This document shows, piece after piece, positions 1 to 7,485 of a DNA stretch of 64,000 nt; positions within the stretch are counted from its first letter, which is position 1; the number at the start of each line of letters is the position of its first letter. The position numbers were made by a program, and so were the translations under genes. This stretch comes from Phyllobacteriaceae bacterium (GTDB taxonomy: Bacteria; Pseudomonadota; Alphaproteobacteria; Rhizobiales; Rhizobiaceae), in contig JADJTR010000004.1 in assembly GCA_016711085.1 (NCBI GenBank), forward strand, positions 186,001 through 250,000, written 5' to 3'. The notes under the pieces are model-generated. The model made no database searches. It had not been told where the DNA came from and saw only the letters and a program-made list of their open reading frames with translations.

Positions 1-610
1 CGATGACCGAACGCCCGTCGGCTTCCGCGATCGCCAGCGATTGCGCCGTGTAGATCGTTTCCTTCGCCGGATCGCGCTGGTCGATGATCAGGACATCGGC
101 GAAGCGCGACTCGTCGATCCGGGCGCCGACCCGGACGAACAGGCGATCCTCGATCGAGCGGAATTCACCGGGATGGTTCGACAGGCGCACCACATCGGCG
201 GCCGCTTCGGCGAGGATGGCGCGGCCCCGCTGATTGGCCCATGGCTCGACGCCGAGGCTGAACCCGAGACAGACCAGCGACGCCAAGGCGCCGACCGCCA
301 GGGCCGGCACGGCGCCCGGCGACGCCGAGAAGCCGGAAGCGCCCATGACCGTCGTCTCGCCGTCGCGATTGGCCGCGCCCGCCACGACCATGACGCCGAT
401 CAGCACGGCGAGCGGCGACAGCAGGACCAGCGCCGCCGGAAGCAGCGTCATCAACATGGCGACGAACAGGGCGAAGCCGGTGCGCGAGCCGATCAGCAGC
501 TCGACGTGATCGAGCGCCTGGATCGTCGCCATCACCAAAACGGCGAAGCCGAGCGTCGCCAGGGTCGCGACGAGCACGCGCTTGAACAGGTAACGTTCGT
601 AGAGCTTCAT
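1..610 (-). CDS. lptF: LptF/LptG-family LPS export permease, N-terminal part
   Basis: The reading frame starts at the ATG at 608-610 and runs leftward off the window, so only about 203 N-terminal residues are visible. It opens MKLYERYLFKRV, the usual cytoplasmic start of the family, followed by hydrophobic segments near residues 10-32, 46-78 and 100-120. A periplasmic stretch follows, containing RSIEDRLFVRVG and IIDQRDP. The region between the second and third segments (NRDGETTVMGASG) matches the conserved coupling region of LptF/LptG. These permeases partner LptB in the inner membrane to extract lipopolysaccharide and pass it to LptC/LptA. The choice of LptF over LptG rests on overall resemblance; a partner gene would lie outside the window. 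Confidence 0.8.
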   Translation of the reverse strand, partial: MKLYERYLFKRVLVATLATLGFAVLVMATIQALDHVELLIGSRTGFALFVAMLMTLLPAALVLLSPLAVLIGVMVVAGAANRDGETTVMGASGFSASPGAVPALAVGALASLVCLGFSLGVEPWANQRGRAILAEAAADVVRLSNHPGEFRSIEDRLFVRVGARIDESRFADVLIIDQRDPAKETIYTAQSLAIAEADGRSVI

Positions 611-644
611 TCGTCGGCGCCGCCAGGGTACGCGGAAAAATGTT

Positions 645-720
645 TGGTGGGCCCGGAGGGACTCGAACCCCCAACCAAGCGGTTATGAGCCGCCGGCTCT
701 AGCCATTGAGCTACAGGCCC
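645..720 (-). tRNA. tRNA with CAT anticodon, most likely tRNA-Ile2
   Basis: Read on the minus strand, a complete cloverleaf can be drawn. The acceptor stem GGGCCTG (714-720) pairs with CGGGCCC (649-655). There is a D-arm with GCTC/GAGC, an anticodon stem-loop with loop CTCATAA, a T-arm with GTTCGAGTC, discriminator A at 648 and an encoded CCA (645-647). The anticodon is CAT. The first acceptor pairs and the GCTCATAACCGC anticodon arm resemble the isoleucine tRNA whose wobble C is converted to lysidine by TilS. An elongator methionine tRNA is the alternative; an initiator is unlikely because the acceptor is fully paired. Confidence 0.9.
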
Positions 721-832
721 CACGCCTTTCGCTTAATGGCGTTTTGTCCGTGCCGCAAGGCTGGTCGCCCAACGCCCGACACAATCGGCGATAGGGTGGC
801 GGCGAAGGACCTTGCCATTTTTGGAGACAGCC

Positions 833-1564
833 ATGAAATCCCGCGCGATCGCCCTCGCCCTGCTCGCCGCCGCCGCGCTCCCGTCCTTCGCCCGCGCCGC
901 CGACGCCGTTCCCTCGCCTCGCATCGTCGTCACCGGCGAGGGCGAGGCCTGGGCCGCCCCCGACAGCGCCATGCTGACGCTGTCGGTGCTGCGCCAGGCC
1001 GACACGGCCCGCGCCGCCCTCGACGCCAACACCAAGGCGATGGCCGAGGTGATCGCGGCGCTGAAGGCGGAAGGCATCGAGGCCAAGGACCTGCAAACCT
1101 CCGGCTTCTCCATATCGCCGCGCTGGGTTTACCCGCAAAATCCCGATGGCTCGCCGAAACAGGAACCGCCGGGCATCGTCGGCTACGATGTCGTCAACGG
1201 TCTTACGGTGCGCGTGCGCGATCTCGCCAGGCTCGGTTCCGTGCTCGACAAATCGGTGACCCTCGGCGTCAACCAGGGCGGCCAGATCACCTTCATCAAC
1301 GACGATCCGTCCGCCTTCGTCACAAAGGCGCGCAGGAACGCCATGGCCGACGCTCTTGGCCGCGCCAAGACCCTGGCCGAGGCCGCCGGCGTCGCGGTCG
1401 GGCGCATTCTTGAGATTTCCGAGCAGAACTACTCGCCCCGGCCGATGCCGATGATGGAGGCGAAAGCCATGATGGCCGACGCTGGCGGCGCGCCGGTTCC
1501 CGTCGAGGCCGGCGAAAACGCCTACAAGGTCAACGTCAACGTGACCTTCGAAATCAAGCAGTAG
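833..1564 (+). CDS. SIMPL-domain periplasmic protein (BP26/Omp28 type)
   Basis: A 243-residue protein with a clear Sec signal peptide (MKSRAIALALLAAAA, cleavage after ARAA). The mature part matches the SIMPL/DUF541 family: IVVTGEGEAWAAPDSAMLTL near the N-terminus, a central ALDANTKAMAEVIAALKAEGI helix, then LQTSGFSISPRW. The family includes Brucella BP26/Omp28 and is described as periplasmic and oligomeric, with a proposed link to oxidative-stress defence. Its molecular function is not settled. The start at 833 is preferred over an upstream in-frame ATG (812) because GGAG lies at 823-826 and the signal peptide begins there. A GC hairpin follows the stop. Confidence 0.9.
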   Translation: MKSRAIALALLAAAALPSFARAADAVPSPRIVVTGEGEAWAAPDSAMLTLSVLRQADTARAALDANTKAMAEVIAALKAEGIEAKDLQTSGFSISPRWVYPQNPDGSPKQEPPGIVGYDVVNGLTVRVRDLARLGSVLDKSVTLGVNQGGQITFINDDPSAFVTKARRNAMADALGRAKTLAEAAGVAVGRILEISEQNYSPRPMPMMEAKAMMADAGGAPVPVEAGENAYKVNVNVTFEIKQ

Positions 1565-1588
1565 CGGGATCTGCCGGGAATGGTCAAC

Positions 1589-1606
1589 GGCCCGCTCCGG
1601 CGGGCC
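1589..1606 (+). terminator. GC hairpin after the SIMPL gene
   Basis: GGCCCGC, loop TCCG, GCGGGCC: seven perfect pairs with a tetraloop, 25 bases after the stop. No T-run follows, so an intrinsic terminator is only possible. Confidence 0.35.
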
Positions 1607-1787
1607 GCCAGATTGATTGCAAACCCAAGGCTTCTTTGCAGCAGCCACAAGCCATGGGTTTCGATTCCGGCGGTTTCACGGTCTGAATCCGTGACGTTCC
1701 GTGAATCTGAGCGACTTCGTCGGGCCTTGGAGGTTTGTCAGCAATCTGACTGCCCGCTCCGGTGGGCCGCTTTCTTCGTTCGGGCAA

Positions 1788-1823
1788 TGAAAAGCCCCCG
1801 CGCCGGGGGGGCGACGCGGGGGC
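1788..1823 (-). terminator. Intrinsic terminator of the small exported-protein gene
   Basis: On the minus strand GCCCCCGCG (1815-1823) pairs with CGCGGGGGC (1794-1802), and TTTTC follows. It sits 48 bases past the stop of the gene ending at 1871. Confidence 0.7.
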
Positions 1824-1870
1824 ATTGGCCGGACGGTTGGGGCGAGCGCGCGTCCGGATCGGTTGAACGG

Positions 1871-2302
1871 TCAGCGGTCGATCACCGGGCATCCCGGCGC
1901 GCGGGCGAAGACGATCTCGCGGCGGTGACCGTTCTTGCGGCCCTTGACGCCGATGACGTGCTTGTTGGCGTATTCGACCGACACGCGGCGCAGGCCGAAG
2001 CGGTATTGCGCCTTGTCGATCGCCTGATCGACGGTGCAGCGCGGAATGGAGCGCACGATCAGGCGATCGGAATGCGGACGGCGGCGGTGATGGTCACCGA
2101 ATTCGTCGCCAAGACGGATGCCGCCGCGCGGGCCGTGACGCTCGCCGAATTCGTCGCCAAGACGGATGCCGCCGCGCGGGCCGTGACGCTCGCCGAATTC
2201 GAGAAAGATGTCGGCGCCGGCGCTGGCCGTGGCCGGGATGGCGACAAGGGCGGCGAGGCCGATAAAAGCGGCCAGGGCGGTGTTTTTCAGGGTCTTGGTC
2301 AT
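1871..2302 (-). CDS. Small exported protein with an internal 48-bp duplication
   Basis: A 143-residue protein of unknown function. The chosen ATG (2300-2302) follows GGAGACC and begins a signal peptide, MTKTLKNTALAAFIGLAAL, ending near ATASA. The mature N-terminus contains EFGERHGPRGGIRLGD twice in exact tandem, encoded by a 48-bp perfect duplication. The basic C-terminal half contains CTVDQAIDKAQYRFGLRRV and ends near APGCPVIDR. Two cysteines could form a disulfide in the periplasm. It is monocistronic with its own terminator. I do not recognise the family; the His/Arg/Gly-rich composition recalls other small Hyphomicrobiales exported proteins. An upstream in-frame ATG (2404) would put the signal peptide inside the chain and is rejected. 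Confidence 0.7.
   Translation of the reverse strand: MTKTLKNTALAAFIGLAALVAIPATASAGADIFLEFGERHGPRGGIRLGDEFGERHGPRGGIRLGDEFGDHHRRRPHSDRLIVRSIPRCTVDQAIDKAQYRFGLRRVSVEYANKHVIGVKGRKNGHRREIVFARAPGCPVIDR
2097..2201. repeat. 48-bp tandem duplication
   Basis: The unit starting at 2097 recurs at 2145 with no mismatch; the first nine bases of a third copy follow at 2193. The period of 48 keeps the reading frame and encodes 16 residues per unit in the minus-strand exported protein. Confidence 0.95.
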
Positions 2303-2431
2303 GGCGGTCTCCATTGGGCTTTGTTCGGGTGTTCCGATCGCGTCCCTTGCGATGTTCGCCATATGACAGGCCGGCGCTGAACGAAGCAGGAAGCCGGCGT
2401 TCATTTTCGGTTCATGTTCGCCCGGCGGGAA

Positions 2432-2899
2432 TTACGGCTCCTCGTCGAGGACATGGAGGAAATAGTCCTCGGCCTCGGCCAGATCGTCTTCGAACGCGGT
2501 GATTTTGCCGCGCACCGAGACCAAGGCGTCATGCACGGCTTTCGCGTTGCCGGCGACCAGTGGATGCCAGTCGGGCAATTCCTCGCCGCGCCCGATCAAG
2601 CGGTAGGCGCAGGTCTTCGGCAGCCACGGGATCGTCAGCACGTTTTCCGGCGTCAACCGCACGCAATCGGGCACCTTCTCGTTGCGATGCGCATAGTCCT
2701 TGCAGCGGCATTTTTTGGCGTCGAACAGGCGGCAGACGACGCTGGTCCAGATGATCTCGCCGGTGTCTTCGTCCTCCAGCTTCGACAGGCAGCATTTGCC
2801 GCAGCCGTCGCACAGCGATTCCCATTCGGCGGGCGTCATTTCAGCCAGCGCTTTGGTTTTCCAGAATGGCGTCTCGCCGCCTGTGTTCCGCTTGGTCAT
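2432..2899 (-). CDS. ycgN: YcgN-family cysteine-cluster protein (UPF0260)
   Basis: A 155-residue cytoplasmic protein with the cysteine pattern of the YkgJ/YcgN cluster family: LCDGCGKCCLSK near residue 30, then VVCRLFDAKKCRCKDY and PDCVRL. These cysteines are thought to bind a metal or Fe-S centre; no reaction is established. The C-terminal half (CAYRLIGRGEELPDWHPL, then VRGKITAFEDDL) is typical of UPF0260. The ATG (2897-2899) overlaps the stop of the upstream SDR gene as ATGA, so translation is probably coupled and the two genes form an operon. Length agrees with the family. Confidence 0.9.
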   Translation of the reverse strand: MTKRNTGGETPFWKTKALAEMTPAEWESLCDGCGKCCLSKLEDEDTGEIIWTSVVCRLFDAKKCRCKDYAHRNEKVPDCVRLTPENVLTIPWLPKTCAYRLIGRGEELPDWHPLVAGNAKAVHDALVSVRGKITAFEDDLAEAEDYFLHVLDEEP

Positions 2900-3768
2900 T
2901 CCGGGGGGCGCATTACTTTGGTGGCGGTCTGGTCGAACACCGCGTCCGGCACGAAGAAATCGGCCGCCAACGGCCCCGAGGCGTCCGGCGCATAGACCGA
3001 GAAGTCGGTGACGCCGGATTCGCGCAGCACCAGTTCGTCGATGAAGAAATTGCCGCTGCACTGGCGCGCCGAGCGGGTCAGGATCGCGTGCGCCGCATCG
3101 GCCATGATCGTCGGCAGTCGCGACATTTTCGCCACCGCCGCGCCGCCGAGGAGATTGCGCACGGCGGCGGTGTCGATGGCCGTCAGCGGCCACAGCGAAT
3201 TGAACGCGACGCCCTGCTTCTCGAACTCCGCCGCCATGCCGAGCGTCACCATCGACATGCCGTATTTCGCCATCGAATAGGCGACATGGCCCTTGAACCA
3301 TTTCGGCTGCATGTCGAGCGGCGGCGACAGGGTCAGCACATGCGGGTTTCCGGCTTTGAGAAGATGCGGCAGCGCCAGCTTCGACACCAGGAACGTGCCG
3401 CGCGCATTGATCGAGTTCATCAGGTCGAAGCGCTTCATGTCGGTGGCGAGCGTGCCGGTGAGCTGGATGGCGCTGGCGTTGTTGATGACGATGTCGACGC
3501 CGCCGAAGCGCTCCACGGTCTTCTCCATGGCGTCGGCGACCTGCCCCTCCTCGCGAATGTCGCAGACCAAAGGCAGCGCCTCGCCGCCGGCGGCGCGGAT
3601 TTCGTCGGCGGCCGTGTAGATCGTGCCCGGCAGTTTCGGGTGCGGCTCGGCGGTTTTCGCCGCGATGGTGACATTGGCGCCGTCGGCCGCAGCGCGCAGC
3701 GCGATGGCGAGGCCAATGCCGCGCGAACCGCCGGAAATGAAAAGCGTCTTGCCTTTGAGACTGGTCAT
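2896..3768 (-). CDS. Short-chain dehydrogenase/reductase, HSDL2-like
   Basis: A 290-residue classical SDR. The cofactor motif FISGGSRGIGLAIA lies at residues 8-21, NNAS near residue 95, and the catalytic YSMAK (YxxxK) near residue 168. The sequence resembles the hydroxysteroid-dehydrogenase-like 2 branch: a long LSPPLDMQPKWFKGHVAYSM segment before the tyrosine and the C-terminal GNFFIDELVLRESG. The substrate is unknown; an NAD(P)-dependent alcohol/ketone conversion is expected. The ATG at 3766-3768 follows a strong AGGAGGCGACC, so the alternative upstream ATG (3790-3792) is less likely. It overlaps the downstream ycgN start by four bases. Confidence 0.88.
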   Translation of the reverse strand: MTSLKGKTLFISGGSRGIGLAIALRAAADGANVTIAAKTAEPHPKLPGTIYTAADEIRAAGGEALPLVCDIREEGQVADAMEKTVERFGGVDIVINNASAIQLTGTLATDMKRFDLMNSINARGTFLVSKLALPHLLKAGNPHVLTLSPPLDMQPKWFKGHVAYSMAKYGMSMVTLGMAAEFEKQGVAFNSLWPLTAIDTAAVRNLLGGAAVAKMSRLPTIMADAAHAILTRSARQCSGNFFIDELVLRESGVTDFSVYAPDASGPLAADFFVPDAVFDQTATKVMRPPE

Positions 3769-3893
3769 GGTCGCCTCCTGATGCGGACACATTGGCGCTT
3801 TGCCGCGCCGATGGGAAGGCCGGCGCGCTTTGCCGCGCTTGCCTTCTGTCGCGCTCCTTTCTAATCGTTGCCCATCGGGACGGGAGAGCGGCG

Positions 3894-4400
3894 ATGAAGG
3901 GAATCGAACAGGCGGTCGAGCGTGTCATCCTGGCGTCGCGCTGGCTGCTCGTGGTGTTTTACCTCGGCCTGACCGCGGCGCTGGCGGTCTACGCCGTCTC
4001 CTTCGCCATGAAATTCTGGGAATTCCTCACCAAGATTCTCGCCCTCGACGATGCGACGTCGATCCTGAAATTGCTCGGCCTCATCGACGCGGCGCTGGTG
4101 GCGAGCCTCGTCGTCATGGTCATCATTTCGGGCTACGAGAACTTCGTCTCCCGTTTCGACGAAAAGGCCGGCGACGATGTTCACTGGCTCGGCAAGATCG
4201 ATTTCGCGGCGCTGAAGATCAAGGTCGCCTCGACCATCGTGCTGATCTCGTCGATCCATCTGCTGCAGATATTCCTGCGCGCCGGCGAATACGCCAACGA
4301 CAAGCTGATGTGGTACACCATCATGCATATCGCCTTTGTCATTTCGGCGTTGCTGTTGGCCTTCATCGACCGCTTCACCGCGCACGACGCCGATCACTGA
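3894..4400 (+). CDS. yqhA: YqhA family membrane protein (UPF0114)
   Basis: A 168-residue integral membrane protein with about four hydrophobic segments: near residues 17-37, 55-75, 103-122 and 138-155. The sequence IEQAVERVILASRWLLVVFYLGL at the start, SGYENFVSRFD in the middle and the ending MHIAFVISALLLAFIDRFTAH match the UPF0114/YqhA family, which has no established function. The start at 3894 follows GGGAGAG. It stands alone between the divergent SDR gene and the exonuclease fusion. Confidence 0.88.
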   Translation: MKGIEQAVERVILASRWLLVVFYLGLTAALAVYAVSFAMKFWEFLTKILALDDATSILKLLGLIDAALVASLVVMVIISGYENFVSRFDEKAGDDVHWLGKIDFAALKIKVASTIVLISSIHLLQIFLRAGEYANDKLMWYTIMHIAFVISALLLAFIDRFTAHDADH

Positions 4401-4504
4401 TTTCCACGCCGTCCCGTCTCCGACCAATTCCCCGCTTGATCGGAATGATGGGCGCGGGGGCCCTGTCGGCGTAGCAGGGCCAGTTTCGAAACGGGGATGA
4501 GCGG

Positions 4505-6627
4505 ATGAGATCGGTTCCGGGCGCAACGCCCTTGGCGTCGCTGGACGCCGTGGTTTTCGACACCGAGACGACCGGCCTCGATACGGCCAAGGCGCGCATC
4601 ATCGAGATCGGCGGAATCAAGATCGACGCCGGCCGGCTGGACGACGCCACATTCTGCGAACTCGTCGACCCGGGCCAGCCGATCCCGCCGGCTTCGACCG
4701 CGATCCACGGCATCACCGACGACATGGTGAAAGGGCGGTCGCCCTTCGCCGCCGCTCTCGCCGCCTTCACGGTCTTCCATCGCGGGCGCGTCCTGGTCGG
4801 CCATTCGATCGGCTTCGACTTCGCCGTCATCGGTCGCGAAGCCGAACGCGCCGGCATGAAGTACACGCGGCCGCGCTCGCTGTGCATTCGCGTTCTCGGC
4901 CAGATCGCCAATCCCAACCTGCCGGACCATTCGCTCGACATGCTGGCCGGCTGGCTCGGCGTACCGATCGCCGACCGCCATCGTGCGCTCGGCGACGCCC
5001 GCGCCACCGCGGCGGTTTTTCTGGCGATGGTCCCGGCGCTGGCGAAAAAGGGCATCCGCACGCTCGCCGAAGCCGAGCGCGCCTCCGCCGCGATGACGCG
5101 GGAAATCGAGCGCCACCAGCGTGCCGGATGGGCCGATCCCGTGGTGCGCCCGGGGGAGGCGGCAGCCGCCGGCCGCGTCGACCCCTACGCATACCGGCAC
5201 AGGGTTCGCGACGTGATGAGCAGCCCGCCGATCTGCGTGGCGGCGGCCACGACCGTGAAGCAGGTCATCGACCTGATGGCGGAGCGCAAGATTTCGGCCG
5301 TTTTCATTTCCGCCGACGGCGCGCCCGGCGGAAATGCGCGCGACTATGGGGTCGTCACCGAACGCCACATGCTGCGCATCGTTTCGGAGCGTGGCGCGGA
5401 CGCGTTTTCGCTGCCGATCGGTCCTCTCGCCTCGCGGCCGCTGGTGGGCGTGGAGGCGGACGCCTTCGTCTATCGCGCCGTCGCCCGCATGAACCGCCTG
5501 AAATTGCGCCATCTGGCGGTGAATTCCGACACCGGACTGCTGCAGGGAATCGTCACCTCGCGCGATCTGCTGAAGCTGCGCGCGTCGGCGGCGATCGCGC
5601 TCGACGACGCCATAGACGTTTCGCTAAGCGCCGCCGAAATGGGCCGGGCCTTCGCCCGGTGCCGGACATGGCGCAATCGCTCATGGACGAAGGGCTGGAA
5701 GCCGCCTTCGTCGCCGAGATCGTCTCGGAGGAAATCCGCGCCATGACCCGACGCGCCGCCATTCTGGCGGAAGCGCGCATGGCGGCGGCCGGCCAAGGCG
5801 GGCCGCCCTGCGCCTACGCCGTGCTTGTCCTCGGTTCGGCCGGGCGCGGCGAGAGCCTGCTCGCGCCCGACCAGGACAACGCCATTGTCTTCGCAGCCGG
5901 CGACCCCGACGGACCGGAGGACCGCTGGTTCGCCGAACTCGGCGAGCATGTCGCGTCGATCCTCGACGATTCCGGCGTGCCGTTGTGCAAAGGCGGGGTG
6001 ATGGCGAAGAACGCCCGTTTCCGCGGGTCGTTGGCCGCATGGAGCGAACGCATCGCGCACTGGGTGACGCGGTCGAGCCCCGAGGACCTGCTCGACGTCG
6101 ACATTTTCTACGACATGCGACCGGTACATGGCGACATCGCGCTCGGCGACCGCCTGTTCGAGACGGCCTACGAGCTCGGCAAGGGCAGCATCGCCTTCGC
6201 CAAGCTGATGGGCGTCAAGGTCGAGGACACGCCCAACCCTTTCACCTTCTTTGGCGGGATACGCACAGACGAGAAGGGCCGCATAGACCTGAAGCTGCAT
6301 GGGCTGTTTCCCATCGTCACGGCGGCGCGCGCGCTCGCCATACGGCACGGCGTCGCCGAACGGTCGACGCGCAAACGCCTCGTCCAGGCGTCCGGCCAGG
6401 GGTTCGGCGGCGAAAAGCGGATAGAGCGCGTGCTCGAGGCGCGCGCCACGCTGCTGTCGCTGGTGCTGAAACAGCAGCGCCGCGACATCGCGCACGGCCT
6501 GCCGGCGACCAACCATGTGGAGGTCGCCGCGCTCAACGCCGACGAGACCGCCCGCCTCAAGGCAGCCCTGACCGAGGTGTCGGGGCTGCCCGACCTCGTC
6601 AAGGACCTGATGTTCGCGAACAATTGA
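4505..6627 (+). CDS. Exonuclease-CBS-DUF294 nucleotidyltransferase fusion (frameshifted)
   Basis: One gene, read in two frames that meet near 5659; repaired it would encode about 707 residues. The first part is a DnaQ-like 3'-5' exonuclease: VVFDTETTGLD near residue 16 (DEDD motif I), GHSIGFDFAVI near residue 100 and HRALGDARAT near residue 160. Then come two CBS domains (VRDVMSSPPICVAAATTV; LVGVEADAFVYRAVARM), then the DUF294 nucleotidyltransferase-like domain with LGSAGRGESLLAPDQDNAI, and its C-terminal domain. This order resembles CBS-regulated signalling proteins in which adenine nucleotides may control a transferase; the substrate is unknown. The break at 5658-5659 needs one extra G (GG to GGG) to join the frames. 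It may be a sequencing error, or two separate genes (4505-5746 and about 5668-6627). Confidence 0.82.
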
Positions 6628-6632
6628 GGCGG

Positions 6633-6651
6633 CGCGCCCTGAGCGGGCGCG
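6633..6651. terminator. Hairpin between convergent genes
   Basis: CGCGCCC and GGGCGCG form seven pairs around TGAGC, exactly in the 24-base gap between two convergent stops. No T-run is present on either strand. Confidence 0.3.
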
Positions 6652-7011
6652 TCAGTTCACTCGCGACCAGGTCTCCGAATCGCACATCGACTGGCCGACG
6701 GCGCAGCCCTTGATCGACAGCGAATTGCCCGAAACCGACACCGTGCCGTTGAACGACATCACCGTCATCGACGGATGGCGCATCTTGGAGCCGGTCCATT
6801 TGCTCCCCGATTGGCTCATGCCGTTGCACATCTCGAAGCCGGGTTTCGAACCGGACGTGATCTTGCAATAGAGTTTGCCGCCGGAAACCGTCGCCGTGAC
6901 GACATCGCCGTTGGCGCGTTTCCATTGGCCGGCCGGCCCGTCGGCGAAAGCCGGGGCCGACGCGAGCGCGAGAAGCGCGGCGACGCCCGCGCGAATGATC
7001 GATTTGTTCAT
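6652..7011 (-). CDS. DUF2147-like small exported protein, copy A
   Basis: A 119-residue protein with a signal peptide (MNKSIIRAGVAALLALA, cleavage after AFA). The mature part reads GQWKRANGDVVTATVSGGKL, SKPGFEMCNGM, SFNGTVSV and IKGCAVGQSMCDSETW. It is a clear paralogue of the gene at 10883-11248: the same GxWKRxNGDxVTA opening, the same PGFEMC(N/H)GM and the same C-terminal cysteine spacing. The layout resembles DUF2147 proteins, periplasmic beta-rich domains of unknown function. The ATG at 7009-7011 follows GAGGAT. The four cysteines probably form disulfides in the periplasm. Confidence 0.75.
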   Translation of the reverse strand: MNKSIIRAGVAALLALASAPAFADGPAGQWKRANGDVVTATVSGGKLYCKITSGSKPGFEMCNGMSQSGSKWTGSKMRHPSMTVMSFNGTVSVSGNSLSIKGCAVGQSMCDSETWSRVN

Positions 7012-7144
7012 GCCATCCTCCCGTAGCGCCGGAAAACGCCGGCCCGCCCGCGTTGGCCGCTTTCGGGCCATACGCAGTCATTCATATGTTTGAATGCTAT
7101 TGCCGGAAAATCAAGCGGGCGCTGTGTCGCGCCAAGGTTCCAAC

Positions 7145-7432
7145 CTACAGGAAGACGTTTTCGCCCAGTTCGTCGACTAGGCGCTCGCCCTTCATGAAGG
7201 CGAAGCGGATCGCGTCGGCCCGGTCGGCGAAAACATCGGCGCGGATGAAGCGGTGCTCCTGGCGGCCCTTGTCCGTTTCGCGCGACACCGATCCGGCCAG
7301 ACGCCATTGCGCCCCCTCGCGCAGCGGCGCGGCGGCAATGACATAGCCCTTGTAGTCGCGCGTTTCGGCGGCCGGTTCATCGGCCGGCGCCGCCGCGCCG
7401 CCGAGGCCGAAGAGCTTTTTCAGGAAGGACAT
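7145..7432 (-). CDS. HlyU-family small protein
   Basis: A 95-residue protein beginning MSFLKKLFGLGG, then a flexible Ala/Pro stretch and a compact domain: YKGYVIAAAPLREGAQWRLA, EHRFIRADVF, then DAIRFAFMKGERLVDELG. This is the pattern of the alphaproteobacterial HlyU family, named after a Vibrio haemolysin activator. The short Hyphomicrobiales members have no demonstrated regulatory role. AAAGGAG precedes the ATG at 7430-7432 by about six bases. It lies downstream of the KAP NTPase gene on the same strand, separated by 53 bases. Confidence 0.8.
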   Translation of the reverse strand: MSFLKKLFGLGGAAAPADEPAAETRDYKGYVIAAAPLREGAQWRLAGSVSRETDKGRQEHRFIRADVFADRADAIRFAFMKGERLVDELGENVFL

Positions 7433-7485
7433 GGGTTTTCTCCTTTCCGGACAATTGCGCGTCGGCGCGCCGGTGGCAAGGCTCG

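Larger units (their letters stand above)
1565..1870. other. Intergenic stretch with three hairpins
   Basis: About 300 bases without a gene separate two convergent genes. It holds a perfect 7-bp hairpin at 1589-1606, a near copy of the same CCCGCTCCGG-GGGCCGC motif at 1753-1770, and a terminator for the minus-strand gene at 1788-1823. The rest shows no frame or RNA that I recognise. Confidence 0.6.

Noticed and set aside
645..720. Elongator tRNA-Met
   Set aside because: Anticodon CAT allows it, but the acceptor and anticodon arms resemble tRNA-Ile2; kept only as the alternative.
1640..1700. Second tRNA suggested by a GGTTTCGATTCC stretch
   Set aside because: No acceptor or anticodon stem can be formed around it.
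2432..3928. One fused protein spanning the SDR and YcgN genes
   Set aside because: Only the YcgN end is meaningful in that frame; the SDR is read in another frame and ends at an ATGA overlap.
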